Shown here: piece by piece, positions 1 through 7,277 of the stretch
How positions within the stretch are numbered: position 1 is the first letter of the stretch
Layout: each line of letters starts with the position of its first letter
Position numbers and translations under genes: made by a program
Assembly (NCBI GenBank): GCA_031271325.1
Contig: JAISVY010000118.1
Location: forward strand, 1 to 10,446
Length of the DNA: 10,446 bases
Direction: 5' to 3'
From: Oscillospiraceae bacterium
GTDB taxonomy: Bacteria; Bacillota; Clostridia; Oscillospirales; UBA929
Notes under the pieces: model-generated
What the model saw: the letters and a program-made list of their open reading frames with translations, nothing else
Databases searched by the model: none
Told to the model about the DNA's origin: nothing

Positions 1-1740
1 TTGAAAATAAAGACCAAAAGCCTGCGCGGCCGCGTAATCCTGCTGATTATCCTGTGCTGGGCGCTGCCGCTGCTGATCATGAGCATAACCGGAAGCTGGT
101 ATGTCCTCATCTCGCAGCGGCAGGACATCATCACGAACGCCGAAGTAGAAAACAGCCACAGCGCCGGAATGGCGGTCAAAACGCTGGATGAAGCGGTGTC
201 CCTTTCCCGCAATCTCTCCCGGGTCGGCACCCGTCTGGGGAGTTTATATAATATCTGGCTCAACGGGGACACGGAGGCGCGCTATTCAGGCGTAAACGCC
301 CTGCTGAACAGCCTGCTGAGAGACAACGTCAGCGGCAGCAACCGCAATTATGTGATGACCGGGGTTGTGTTCTTTGATTCGCCGGACATCTGCTACCGTC
401 TGGCAAATCCCGACTGGGGCGGGGCGGGCTCCTTCCCGGCGGTCCTTGAACGGATTGTCAGCCTGTCTATCGGGCAAGACGGCAGAATCCGCTTCTATAT
501 TGAAGACGGCATGATCTACATGATGCGAAATTTGCTTGATCGGAAGGATTTTTCCCCGTTCGGCACCGTGATATTCTGTATGAGAGCCAAGCAGGTATTC
601 GACGGCTTCCTCCAATCCGGCGAAGAGCTGCGCAGCATCGAATATTGGCTGAACGGGCAATACGGGTACATCGGGGATGAAGAACAAGCGCTCCGTGACG
701 ACAGGCTCCGCCGCGTCCGCGCGGAGCGGGAAACGGAAGAGACGATTTCGTTTGAGGGGTTGTCTCTGGTTTCCCAAGGCGTTTCGGCTTCAAGCCAAGA
801 TATAACCGCCAGGATTTTTCTGCGCTGGAACTCCAACCCTCTTTGGCACGAGACGCAAATCTTCCTGACCGTATATTTCGCGATGATCATTTCGACCGTG
901 GTCTTGCTTGTCGGCGCGCTGCTCTTTTTCGGCAGGCATATTACGCACCCGCTCGATACCCTGCAAGGCGTTTCTAAAAAGCTCGAAGCGGGCGAACTGG
1001 GCGTTCAAGCCGCGCCGTTTGACAAGAACCTTGATTTTCAGCAAATCATCAGCACGTTCAACTCGATGTCCGGCGAATTGAAGAATCAGTTTGAACGGAT
1101 ATACAACGAGGAACTGGCGTTGAAAGACGCGAAGATCATGGCGCTTCGCAGCCAGATCAATCCGCATTTCCTCAACAATACGCTGGAACTGATGAACTGG
1201 GAGGCGCAGCTCGCCGGTCAGCAGAGGATTTCGGAGATGATCGGCGCTCTGTCCGTCCTGCTCGACGCGTCGCTGAACCGCTCGGATACGCGGGAGGTGT
1301 CGCTGCGGGAGGAGTTGGGCTATGCCGACGCGTTTATCTTTATCCTCTCCAAACGCTACGGCGACCGCCTGCATATCGAAAAGTCGGTCGAACGCGGGCT
1401 GATGAGCATACCGGTGCCCCCGCTCGTTATCCAGCCGCTGCTGGAAAACGCCGTGCAGTATGGGTTTGAGCGGAACCGGGAGGGGACCATCACGCTGTCC
1501 GTCCGGCAGATGGGAAACCACATCTGCATTGAAGTCATCAATTTGGGAGAACTGAGCGAAGAAAACCGGAAGAAAATTCAGTCTCTCCTTTCTTCGGCGG
1601 GCGAAACGCGCGGCGCGCACCTCGGAATCCGCAATGTTCGGGAGCGCCTGATGCTGCTTTACGGAGGCGAAGAAACGTTTTCGATTACTTCGGACGGCGG
1701 TTTCACCACCGCGCGCATCACGCTCCCGATACGGCGCTGA
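1..1740 (+). CDS. YesM-type sensor histidine kinase
   Basis: Membrane sensor kinase that would autophosphorylate on histidine and pass the phosphate to the YesN-type regulator encoded at 5128-5856. Seen: an N-terminal membrane segment (about residues 12-36), an extracellular sensing region of about 250 residues, a second membrane segment (287-311), a HAMP linker (about 311-365), and the His_kinase motif QINPHFLNN with phospho-acceptor H389. The ATPase part has the N-box LLENAVQYG (N483) and a glycine-rich HLGIRNVRERL (from about 540). The usual Asp of the G1 box is replaced: the segment reads VINLGE (N514, G516). The order of domains and the 579-residue length fit the YesM/LytS-like family. 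The reading starts with TTG at the first base of the window, so the ribosome site cannot be seen and the true start might lie outside. A basic N-terminus followed at once by a membrane helix favours this start. Ligand unknown; the neighbours suggest a sugar. Confidence 0.93.
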   Translation: MKIKTKSLRGRVILLIILCWALPLLIMSITGSWYVLISQRQDIITNAEVENSHSAGMAVKTLDEAVSLSRNLSRVGTRLGSLYNIWLNGDTEARYSGVNALLNSLLRDNVSGSNRNYVMTGVVFFDSPDICYRLANPDWGGAGSFPAVLERIVSLSIGQDGRIRFYIEDGMIYMMRNLLDRKDFSPFGTVIFCMRAKQVFDGFLQSGEELRSIEYWLNGQYGYIGDEEQALRDDRLRRVRAERETEETISFEGLSLVSQGVSASSQDITARIFLRWNSNPLWHETQIFLTVYFAMIISTVVLLVGALLFFGRHITHPLDTLQGVSKKLEAGELGVQAAPFDKNLDFQQIISTFNSMSGELKNQFERIYNEELALKDAKIMALRSQINPHFLNNTLELMNWEAQLAGQQRISEMIGALSVLLDASLNRSDTREVSLREELGYADAFIFILSKRYGDRLHIEKSVERGLMSIPVPPLVIQPLLENAVQYGFERNREGTITLSVRQMGNHICIEVINLGELSEENRKKIQSLLSSAGETRGAHLGIRNVRERLMLLYGGEETFSITSDGGFTTARITLPIRR

Positions 1741-1787
1741 TTTGAGCGAAATGAACAACCACAGGCAAAAAACAACAGTTAAAAACC

Positions 1788-1817
1788 TTCATTATATACA
1801 GGAATTTGGTTTATACT
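1788..1817 (+). promoter_or_regulatory. possible promoter of the sugar-binding protein gene
   Basis: The 125-bp gap between the kinase and the binding-protein gene is AT-rich compared with its surroundings. It holds a good -10-like hexamer TATACT (1812-1817) and, 18 bp upstream, a weak -35-like TTCATT (1788-1793). Transcription would begin near 1824, just before a small inverted repeat AAGGG/CCCTT (1828-1843) that lies directly ahead of the ribosome site. The -35 match is only three of six bases, so this is a candidate only. Confidence 0.3.
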
Positions 1818-1850
1818 AGGGTTCGTCAAGGGCAAATTCCCTTAAAAATG

Positions 1851-1857
1851 AAGGAGG
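1851..1857 (+). promoter_or_regulatory. ribosome binding site fixing the binding-protein start
   Basis: AAGGAGG lies 8 bp before the ATG at 1866. The reading frame is open back to 1806, but the strong site and the signal peptide that begins at 1866 show that the upstream 20 codons are not translated. Confidence 0.9.
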
Positions 1858-1865
1858 AAAAAATC

Positions 1866-3248
1866 ATGAAAAAGCGTTTCATCTCGCTTGCGCTGGCCGC
1901 TCTGCTCTGCTTGGCTCTGTTTGCCGGGTGCCAGTCCACATCTCCCAGCGCGGGCAGCAATCCCAGCGCCGGCTCCAACCCCTCTCCCGCAGAAAACCCC
2001 TCTCCCGAACAACCCGCCGGCCCCGTAACCATCCGTGTACGCGCCATGTTCGGCGGCAGCGACTCCAACAAGCAAAACTATGACAACGCCATCGCGGCGT
2101 ATGAAACGGCGACCGGCAACACCGTGCAAAACGAATCCGCCACCGCCGACGACGTCTGGACGGGCAGCGTCCTCGCCGACTTCGAAGTGGGCAGCGATCC
2201 CGATGTCGTGCAGTTCTGGACGCTCACCCCGGGCAATCCGCTGATCGAAGGCAAAAAGGTTGTTTCGGTTGATGAAATCCGCGCCGTTTACCCCGAGTAC
2301 GCGAAAAACATCAGCGAAGGTGCCCTGAAAGGCTGCGCCAGCCCGGTGGACGGCGTGACCTACGCGATTCCGACCAACGGCTACTGGGAAGGCACCTTCT
2401 ACAACAAAGCCCTTCTCGCTCAGGTAGGCTATGATTCGTTCCCCGAAAACTGGACTGACTTCATCGCCCTCTGCGACGCGCTGAAAGCGGCCGGCATCAC
2501 CCCGATCGCCGAATCCCTTCAGGGCGAACCGAACTACACCTTCGAGTTCCTGATGGCAAACCAAGTCGGCAGCGCTCTGCCGTCCTCCACCCCGAAGGCG
2601 CTGGGCGACGAAGCCAGCGGTCACATCACCAAAGTGCTTGAGCACTTCAAGACCTTCTATGACAACGGCTACTATCCCGCCAACACCACCACCCTGAGCC
2701 GCGCCGAAGCGGTGCAGATGGTCGCCGACGGCAAAGCCGCCATGATGTTCGGCGGTCACTGGAACCGTGGCGGTCTGGACATCTCCACCGCCGAAGACGG
2801 CACCGTGACCACTCAGGCCGCGACCGACAACATCGAGCTGTTCGGCTTCCCGACCGAAAATCCGGCGGTTCGCTCGGCCAACTCCTTTGTCGGCGGTTAC
2901 TCCTCCGGCTTCATGATCACCCGCAAGGCGTGGGACGATCCCGCCAAGCGTAAGGCTTGCGTAGATTTCGTCATGGCGGTCACAAACGATGAGAACATCA
3001 CCAACTACTCCGGCGCGTCGGCTTCCCCGCTGAAAGTGCCCGGCAAACTGCCCGAAGCCGATTCCACCCCGCTTCTCGAGCGCTGCCGCAAAGTCATCGC
3101 TGCCGGCGAGAACATCTATCCGGCTCTCGAAGACACATGGACAGCGACAGCCAGAGAAGGCTTCCTGTACAGAGACATCGCTCTCTACTGCGCCGGCGAA
3201 CTCACCGCCGACGAAGTCATCCAGAACCTGATCAACGACAACCAGTAA
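1866..3248 (+). CDS. CUT1 sugar ABC transporter substrate-binding lipoprotein
   Basis: Extracytoplasmic binding protein that captures a sugar and delivers it to the permeases encoded at 3331 and 4267. Seen: 460 residues with a lipoprotein signal peptide (MKKR, a hydrophobic core, then FAGC with the lipidated Cys at residue 22), followed by a low-complexity Ser/Pro/Gly/Asn linker with repeated NPS units to about residue 50. The mature part begins TIRVRAMFGG and has features typical of MalE/UgpB-like (SBP_bac_1) proteins: ATADDVWTG, SDPDVVQFW, the segment YAIPTNGYWEGTFYNKALL, GKAAMMFGGHW in the middle, and a late SANSFVGGYSSGFMITRKA region. The codon choice is strongly biased to C-ending codons, as expected of a highly expressed gene (inference). 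It has its own leader and is followed by a hairpin. The ligand cannot be read from sequence; nagA downstream points to an N-acetylhexosamine-containing sugar. Confidence 0.93.
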   Translation: MKKRFISLALAALLCLALFAGCQSTSPSAGSNPSAGSNPSPAENPSPEQPAGPVTIRVRAMFGGSDSNKQNYDNAIAAYETATGNTVQNESATADDVWTGSVLADFEVGSDPDVVQFWTLTPGNPLIEGKKVVSVDEIRAVYPEYAKNISEGALKGCASPVDGVTYAIPTNGYWEGTFYNKALLAQVGYDSFPENWTDFIALCDALKAAGITPIAESLQGEPNYTFEFLMANQVGSALPSSTPKALGDEASGHITKVLEHFKTFYDNGYYPANTTTLSRAEAVQMVADGKAAMMFGGHWNRGGLDISTAEDGTVTTQAATDNIELFGFPTENPAVRSANSFVGGYSSGFMITRKAWDDPAKRKACVDFVMAVTNDENITNYSGASASPLKVPGKLPEADSTPLLERCRKVIAAGENIYPALEDTWTATAREGFLYRDIALYCAGELTADEVIQNLINDNQ

Positions 3249-3261
3249 GATAACCATCCGT

Positions 3262-3295
3262 AAACGGGCGGGAGAACTGCTTCTCCCGCCCGTTT
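3262..3295 (+). promoter_or_regulatory. intergenic hairpin between binding-protein and permease genes
   Basis: A perfect 15-bp inverted repeat (arms 3262-3276 and 3281-3295, loop CTGC) starts 13 bp after the binding-protein stop codon. It is GC-rich in the middle and flanked by AAA/TTT. No run of T follows, so it is a poor full terminator. In binding-protein operons such as malE-malF, hairpins at this place protect the upstream mRNA or attenuate read-through, giving more binding protein than permease. That role is inferred here from position. Confidence 0.8.
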
Positions 3296-3330
3296 GAACC
3301 CAAAAAGAGTGACACGAACGGGGGCATACC

Positions 3331-4254
3331 ATGGATTCGATGATTTACAAGCGTAAATGGCCGTTGGTGATATTTTTGATTCCCGCCTTCGCGCTGATGA
3401 CCGTTTTCATCTTTTATCCGTTCCTGATGAATATCCTCAACTCTTTCCAGAAGGTCGGATCCCTCGGAACCGGTCCGGTGCCGGTCAACGAGGCGGGGGA
3501 TATGTTCTGGACGGGGAACTACGAAAAGCTCTTCACCGATAAGACGATGGGCGTCGCCGTCAGAAATACCCTGCTGATGATGTGCGCGACCGTGATCTTC
3601 CAAGTGGGGATCGCGCTGCTGTTAGCCCTGCTGGTAGACAGCATCCGCAAAGGCGCGCAGACTTACCGCACCATCTATTTCTTCCCGATCGTCATCTCCG
3701 CGTCGGCGCTCGGCCTCCTGTTCAACATGGTCTTCCTGTACGACGGCGGTATGCTGAACGAGTTTCTGCTGCGGATCGGGGTCATCGGGCGGGACGAGTT
3801 GGGCAATCCGCAATGGATTGACTGGAAGGACAGATCGCACGCCTTCTTTACGATGATCGTGCCGGTCGTCTGGCAATACGTCGGGTTCTACTTCGTCATT
3901 CTCGCGACCGGGCTGAACAACGTCGAAACGGACATTTATGAAGCCGCCGCAATCGACGGAGCCAACGGTCTTCAAAGAATCCGCTTCATCACCCTTCCGC
4001 TGATCCGCAACACCCTGATCACCTGCCTGACGCTCGCGCTGATCGGCGCGCTGAAGGTCTTCGACCTGCCGTGGCAGATGTTCCCCAAAGGGATCCCGCT
4101 CAACTCGACCTATCTGACCGGCACGTATATGTACCAGCAAACCTTCGCGATGCAGAACGTCGGTTACGGCGCGACAATCGCGGTCGTCATCGCCCTGATG
4201 GGGGTCGCGGTTTCCCAGCTCTCGAACCTGATCTTCCGTCCGAGAGACATATGA
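3331..4254 (+). CDS. sugar ABC transporter permease, MalF/UgpA type
   Basis: First of two membrane subunits forming the translocation channel of a CUT1 importer. Seen: 307 residues with about six membrane segments (near 11-33, 79-101, 113-136, 171-193, 226-244, 280-301) and the MetI-family EAA loop EAAAIDGANGLQRIRFITLP beginning at E204, which docks onto the ATPase. The N-terminal YKRKWPLVIFLIPAF and the loop with NYEKLF are typical of this subfamily, and no long extra periplasmic domain is present. The start ATG at 3331 follows a GGGGG stretch (3320-3324) by 6 bp, a weaker site than that of the binding protein. It lies 82 bp after the binding-protein gene, across the hairpin, and 12 bp before the second permease. 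No ATPase gene is nearby; such importers in Bacillota commonly use a shared MsmX-like ATPase. Confidence 0.95.
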   Translation: MDSMIYKRKWPLVIFLIPAFALMTVFIFYPFLMNILNSFQKVGSLGTGPVPVNEAGDMFWTGNYEKLFTDKTMGVAVRNTLLMMCATVIFQVGIALLLALLVDSIRKGAQTYRTIYFFPIVISASALGLLFNMVFLYDGGMLNEFLLRIGVIGRDELGNPQWIDWKDRSHAFFTMIVPVVWQYVGFYFVILATGLNNVETDIYEAAAIDGANGLQRIRFITLPLIRNTLITCLTLALIGALKVFDLPWQMFPKGIPLNSTYLTGTYMYQQTFAMQNVGYGATIAVVIALMGVAVSQLSNLIFRPRDI

Positions 4255-4266
4255 GGAGGAAGGGCA

Positions 4267-5121
4267 ATGGAATTAACACTGTATAAACGTAAAAAAAGGT
4301 TCCCGGTTGGGCAGACAGTGATGCATCTGTGCCTGATATTATGGGCGCTCACGACAATCTTCCCGTTTATTTGGGTTGCCGTTTCCTCGCTCAAGCCTTC
4401 GGCGGAAATCGTCGCGTCCCCGTTCGGGATACCCGCGCACGCCTCGGCGCAGAACTACCTCAACGCGCTCAACCGCTTCAACATCCCCAAGGCTTATCTC
4501 AACAGCCTGATTCTCTCCGGTTCGGTGACAATCGTCGTCATCCTGTTCGGTTCGCTCGCGGCCTACGGCATCGCGCGGTACCGTTTCAAAGGGAAGTCCC
4601 TGCTCAACATGCTGCTGGTCGCGTCGATGATGTTCCCGGCTTTCTCGGTCATCATCCCGGTATTCCGCATCATACGGAACTTGAACCTGATCGACAACAT
4701 CTTCGGCGTCGCCCTGCCCCAGATGGGAGGAAATCTGTCGTTCGCGATGATTGTGCTGATCGGCTACATCCGCAGCATGAGCAACGAGATTGAGGAAGCC
4801 GCCTTTATCGAGGGCTGTAACGTGTTCCAGATTTTTTTCCGGGTCGTCGTGCCGCTGATCCGCCCGGCGCTGGCCACCGTCAGCATCTTTACCTTTGTCT
4901 GGTCTTACAACGACCTCTTCACCCAGCTCTTCTTCCTCCGCAACCCGCAGTCGTTCGCGATCACCCGTCTGCTCAATGAGTTTTCCGTATCGCAGGGGGT
5001 TCCCGACTACGGTCTGCTGGCGGCCGCGATCGTGATGGTGGTTCTGCCGGTGCTGCTTGTGTACGTTTTCCTGCAAAAGAATATTATCAAGGGTATGACA
5101 GCCGGCGCGGTAAAGGGGTAA
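4267..5121 (+). CDS. sugar ABC transporter permease, MalG/UgpE type
   Basis: Second membrane subunit of the CUT1 importer and partner of the preceding permease. Seen: 284 residues, about six membrane segments (near 18-40, 80-104, 113-135, 145-168, 200-221, 249-269), the characteristic YLNSLILS segment before helix 2, and an EAA loop EAAFIEGCNVFQIFFRVVVP from E177 in which the usual DG is EG. The C-terminus FLQKNIIKGMTAGAVKG is the hallmark tail of MalG-like subunits. The ATG at 4267 is preceded by AGGAGG (4254-4259) with 7-bp spacing; this site overlaps the stop codon of the first permease, so the two are probably made in balanced amounts. The response-regulator gene starts 6 bp after its stop codon. 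Confidence 0.95.
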   Translation: MELTLYKRKKRFPVGQTVMHLCLILWALTTIFPFIWVAVSSLKPSAEIVASPFGIPAHASAQNYLNALNRFNIPKAYLNSLILSGSVTIVVILFGSLAAYGIARYRFKGKSLLNMLLVASMMFPAFSVIIPVFRIIRNLNLIDNIFGVALPQMGGNLSFAMIVLIGYIRSMSNEIEEAAFIEGCNVFQIFFRVVVPLIRPALATVSIFTFVWSYNDLFTQLFFLRNPQSFAITRLLNEFSVSQGVPDYGLLAAAIVMVVLPVLLVYVFLQKNIIKGMTAGAVKG

Positions 5122-5127
5122 AGCGGT

Positions 5128-5856
5128 ATGTACAAGGTATTGTTGGTAGACGACGAGGAAATCATCATCCGCGGGTTGAAGAGTTTGGTTCCGTGGGAGA
5201 AATACGGCTGCGTTATCGCGGGTGAGGCGTATGACGGCATAAGCGGTATGGCACAGGTTCGCAGGCTGAAACCGGACATCCTGTTCTGCGATATACGGAT
5301 GCCCGGTCTGGACGGTATTGCCATGCTGGCGGGGCTGCGCAGCGAGTTTCCCGATATGCAGACCACCATCATCACGGGATACCGCGAGTTTGAGTACGCC
5401 CGCAAGGCCGTCCACCTCGGCGTGTGCCGGTACCTGCTCAAACCCTCAAAAATCGAGGAAATCGAAGAATCGCTGAAAATCATGACCGCGAATATAAAAG
5501 AACACAGCGATGTTCCTGTTGTAGACAGCCTTGTCGTGCGTTCGGCGCTGCAATACATGCAGGAAAACTGCGCCGGGAAACTGAGCTTGCAGGAAGTGGC
5601 CGACCATGTGTATGTGAGCCAGTGGCACCTGAGCAAGCTGCTGAAAAAGCATACGGGCGAAAACTATCTTGACCTGCTTCAGCGGTACAGAATCGAATTG
5701 GCCAAGCAGCTTCTGATGAATCCCGCGCTGAGGGTGGGCGACGTCGCGGAAAAATCGGGTTTTTCCGACGCAACGCATTTCTCAAAGGTCTTCAAAAAGG
5801 TGGCGGGACAGTCTGCCCTCGCGTTCCGTAACAGCCCAAAGAGCGGAAAGGACTAG
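5128..5856 (+). CDS. short YesN-type response regulator (receiver + AraC HTH)
   Basis: Probable partner of the kinase at 1-1740 and likely transcription activator of this locus. Seen: an N-terminal receiver domain with the acidic pair D8/D9, phospho-acceptor D55 in FCDIRMPG, T83 in IITGY, and K105 in YLLKPS. The segment GYREFEYARKAVHLGV is typical of YesN receivers. A short linker (about 120-140) leads to an AraC-family DNA-binding region with two helix-turn-helices: LSLQEVADHVYVSQWHLSKL and RVGDVAEKSGFSDATHFSKV, followed by FKKVAGQSALAFR. At 242 residues it is shorter than most YesN proteins, which usually carry a longer middle region. It lies between the permeases and the mutase with gaps of 6 and 5 bp, so it is co-transcribed with its probable targets and may autoregulate (inference). 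Confidence 0.94.
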   Translation: MYKVLLVDDEEIIIRGLKSLVPWEKYGCVIAGEAYDGISGMAQVRRLKPDILFCDIRMPGLDGIAMLAGLRSEFPDMQTTIITGYREFEYARKAVHLGVCRYLLKPSKIEEIEESLKIMTANIKEHSDVPVVDSLVVRSALQYMQENCAGKLSLQEVADHVYVSQWHLSKLLKKHTGENYLDLLQRYRIELAKQLLMNPALRVGDVAEKSGFSDATHFSKVFKKVAGQSALAFRNSPKSGKD

Positions 5857-5861
5857 TTGTT

Positions 5862-7277
5862 ATGATACAATTCGGAACAGGCGGATGGAGAGCCATCATC
5901 GCCGACGGCTTTACAAAAGAGAATGTCCGGCTTCTCTGCACCGCCCTTTCGGTGAAAATGAAGGGTGAAAACGTATCGGAGCGCGGCATCGTAATCGGTT
6001 ATGACCGGCGCTTTCTCTCCGATGTCGCGGCTCGCTGGGCTGCCGAGGTGTTCGGGGCTGCCGGCGTGCCGGTGAAGCTGATCAGGCGCGAAGCGCCGAC
6101 CCCGCTGATCATGTTTGCCGTCAAGGAGTTTGACATGCCGTATGGGCTGGCCGTGACCGCCTCGCACAATCCCGCGGTTTACAACGGCATAAAAATCTTT
6201 ACCCGCGGCGGGCGCGACGCCGACGAAACCGTTACGGGGGAACTGGAAGCGATTATCGGTTCGCTGCCGCCCGGCGGCGCGGCGGACGCAATGCGGTATG
6301 AAGACGGCGTGGCGAGCGGGATAATCACCGAGATTGACCCGATCAACACCTATATCGACACAATCCTCCGCTCGGTCGATCTGCAGGCAATCCGTGACGC
6401 GGAACTGCGCGTTGTGCTGGACCCGATGTACGGCGTCAGCAAGACCAGCCTGCAGACGATCCTCCTGACGGCGCGGTGCCACGTTGACATCATTCATGAG
6501 CGGCGGGATACGCTGTTCGGGGGGCGGCTGCCTTCTCCCAACGTGGATACGCTGGGCGCGCTGCGCGCCGCAGTCCTCGAAGCCGGGGCTGAAATCGGCA
6601 TCGCGACCGACGGCGACGCCGACCGGCTGGGCGTTATAGACGAGACGGGACGTTTTCTCCACCCCAACGACATTCTCGTTTTGCTGTATTGGTATCTGGT
6701 CAGCATAAAAGGCTGGAAGGGACCGGTTGTGCGGAACCTCGCGACGACCCATATGCTGGACAGGGTCGCGGCAAGCCTTGGCGAGCGGTGTATCGAGGTG
6801 CCCGTCGGCTTCAAGCATATTTCAAAAGCAATGAGCGACAACGATGCCGTCCTTGGCGGCGAAAGCTCCGGCGGGCTGACCGTTCGCGGGCACATCAACG
6901 GGAAGGACGGCATCTACGCGGCAAGCCTGCTGATCGAGATGATGGCGGTCACCAAACGCCGCCTGTCGGAAATTTACAAAGAGATCACCAACGAGCTTGG
7001 GGAACTGCACATGGCCGAGTCAGACTGTAAATTCCCGCCCGAACGCCGGCAAGCCATTGAGTCGTTGCTTATGCGCGAACAAAAACTGCCCGGTTTCCGC
7101 TGGGGTATCGAGCGGGTGAGCTATATGGACGGCTGCAAGGTCTACTTCCAAAACGGCGGCTGGCTTGTATGCCGCTTTTCGGGAACCGAACCGCTGCTGC
7201 GTATATTCTGCGAAATGGAAACCGCCGCCGACGCAAATGAAGCGGCGCGGCAGATGAAGGAATATTTATCGGTATGA
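5862..7277 (+). CDS. phosphohexomutase, PGM/PMM family
   Basis: Alpha-D-phosphohexomutase that moves phosphate between C1 and C6 of a hexose phosphate. Seen: 471 residues, a normal length, with all four signature sites: the N-terminal FGTGGWRAIIADGFT, the phosphoserine loop TASHNPAVYNGIK with S101, the Mg-binding loop DGDADRLG (D250, D252, D254), the sugar-binding loop GGESSGG (E334, S335), and the phosphate-binding loop RFSGTEPLLRI (from R438). The start motif GTGGWR resembles the clostridial phosphogluco/phosphomannomutase group, not GlmM, so the substrate is not settled by the motifs. A GGAAAGGA site (5845-5852) precedes the ATG at 5862. The stop codon overlaps the nagA start (ATGA), so the two are probably translationally coupled. 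That suggests interconversion of N-acetylglucosamine 1- and 6-phosphate (inference). A general glucose or mannose phosphate role remains possible. Confidence 0.93.
   Translation: MIQFGTGGWRAIIADGFTKENVRLLCTALSVKMKGENVSERGIVIGYDRRFLSDVAARWAAEVFGAAGVPVKLIRREAPTPLIMFAVKEFDMPYGLAVTASHNPAVYNGIKIFTRGGRDADETVTGELEAIIGSLPPGGAADAMRYEDGVASGIITEIDPINTYIDTILRSVDLQAIRDAELRVVLDPMYGVSKTSLQTILLTARCHVDIIHERRDTLFGGRLPSPNVDTLGALRAAVLEAGAEIGIATDGDADRLGVIDETGRFLHPNDILVLLYWYLVSIKGWKGPVVRNLATTHMLDRVAASLGERCIEVPVGFKHISKAMSDNDAVLGGESSGGLTVRGHINGKDGIYAASLLIEMMAVTKRRLSEIYKEITNELGELHMAESDCKFPPERRQAIESLLMREQKLPGFRWGIERVSYMDGCKVYFQNGGWLVCRFSGTEPLLRIFCEMETAADANEAARQMKEYLSV

Noticed and set aside
790..1758. Minus-strand open frame opposite the kinase gene
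   Set aside because: Arg/Gln/Asp-rich product typical of antisense to a GC-rich gene; the plus strand has a complete kinase with all motifs.
1741..1865. Catabolite-repression (cre) site upstream of the binding-protein gene
   Set aside because: A TGWAAACGNTWNCA-like palindrome was looked for by eye and no acceptable match was found.
1842..3332. Long minus-strand open frame (496 codons) opposite the binding-protein gene
   Set aside because: It mirrors a highly codon-biased plus-strand gene with clear lipoprotein and binding-protein features. The antisense product is Gly/Val/Arg-rich without any recognisable domain, and no ribosome site precedes it.
4339..5415. Minus-strand open frame opposite the second permease and regulator
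   Set aside because: It spans the boundary of two well-supported plus-strand genes and its product is a charged, low-information sequence.
5853..6818. Minus-strand open frame opposite the mutase
   Set aside because: The mutase has all catalytic loops in order; the antisense frame has no motif or ribosome site.
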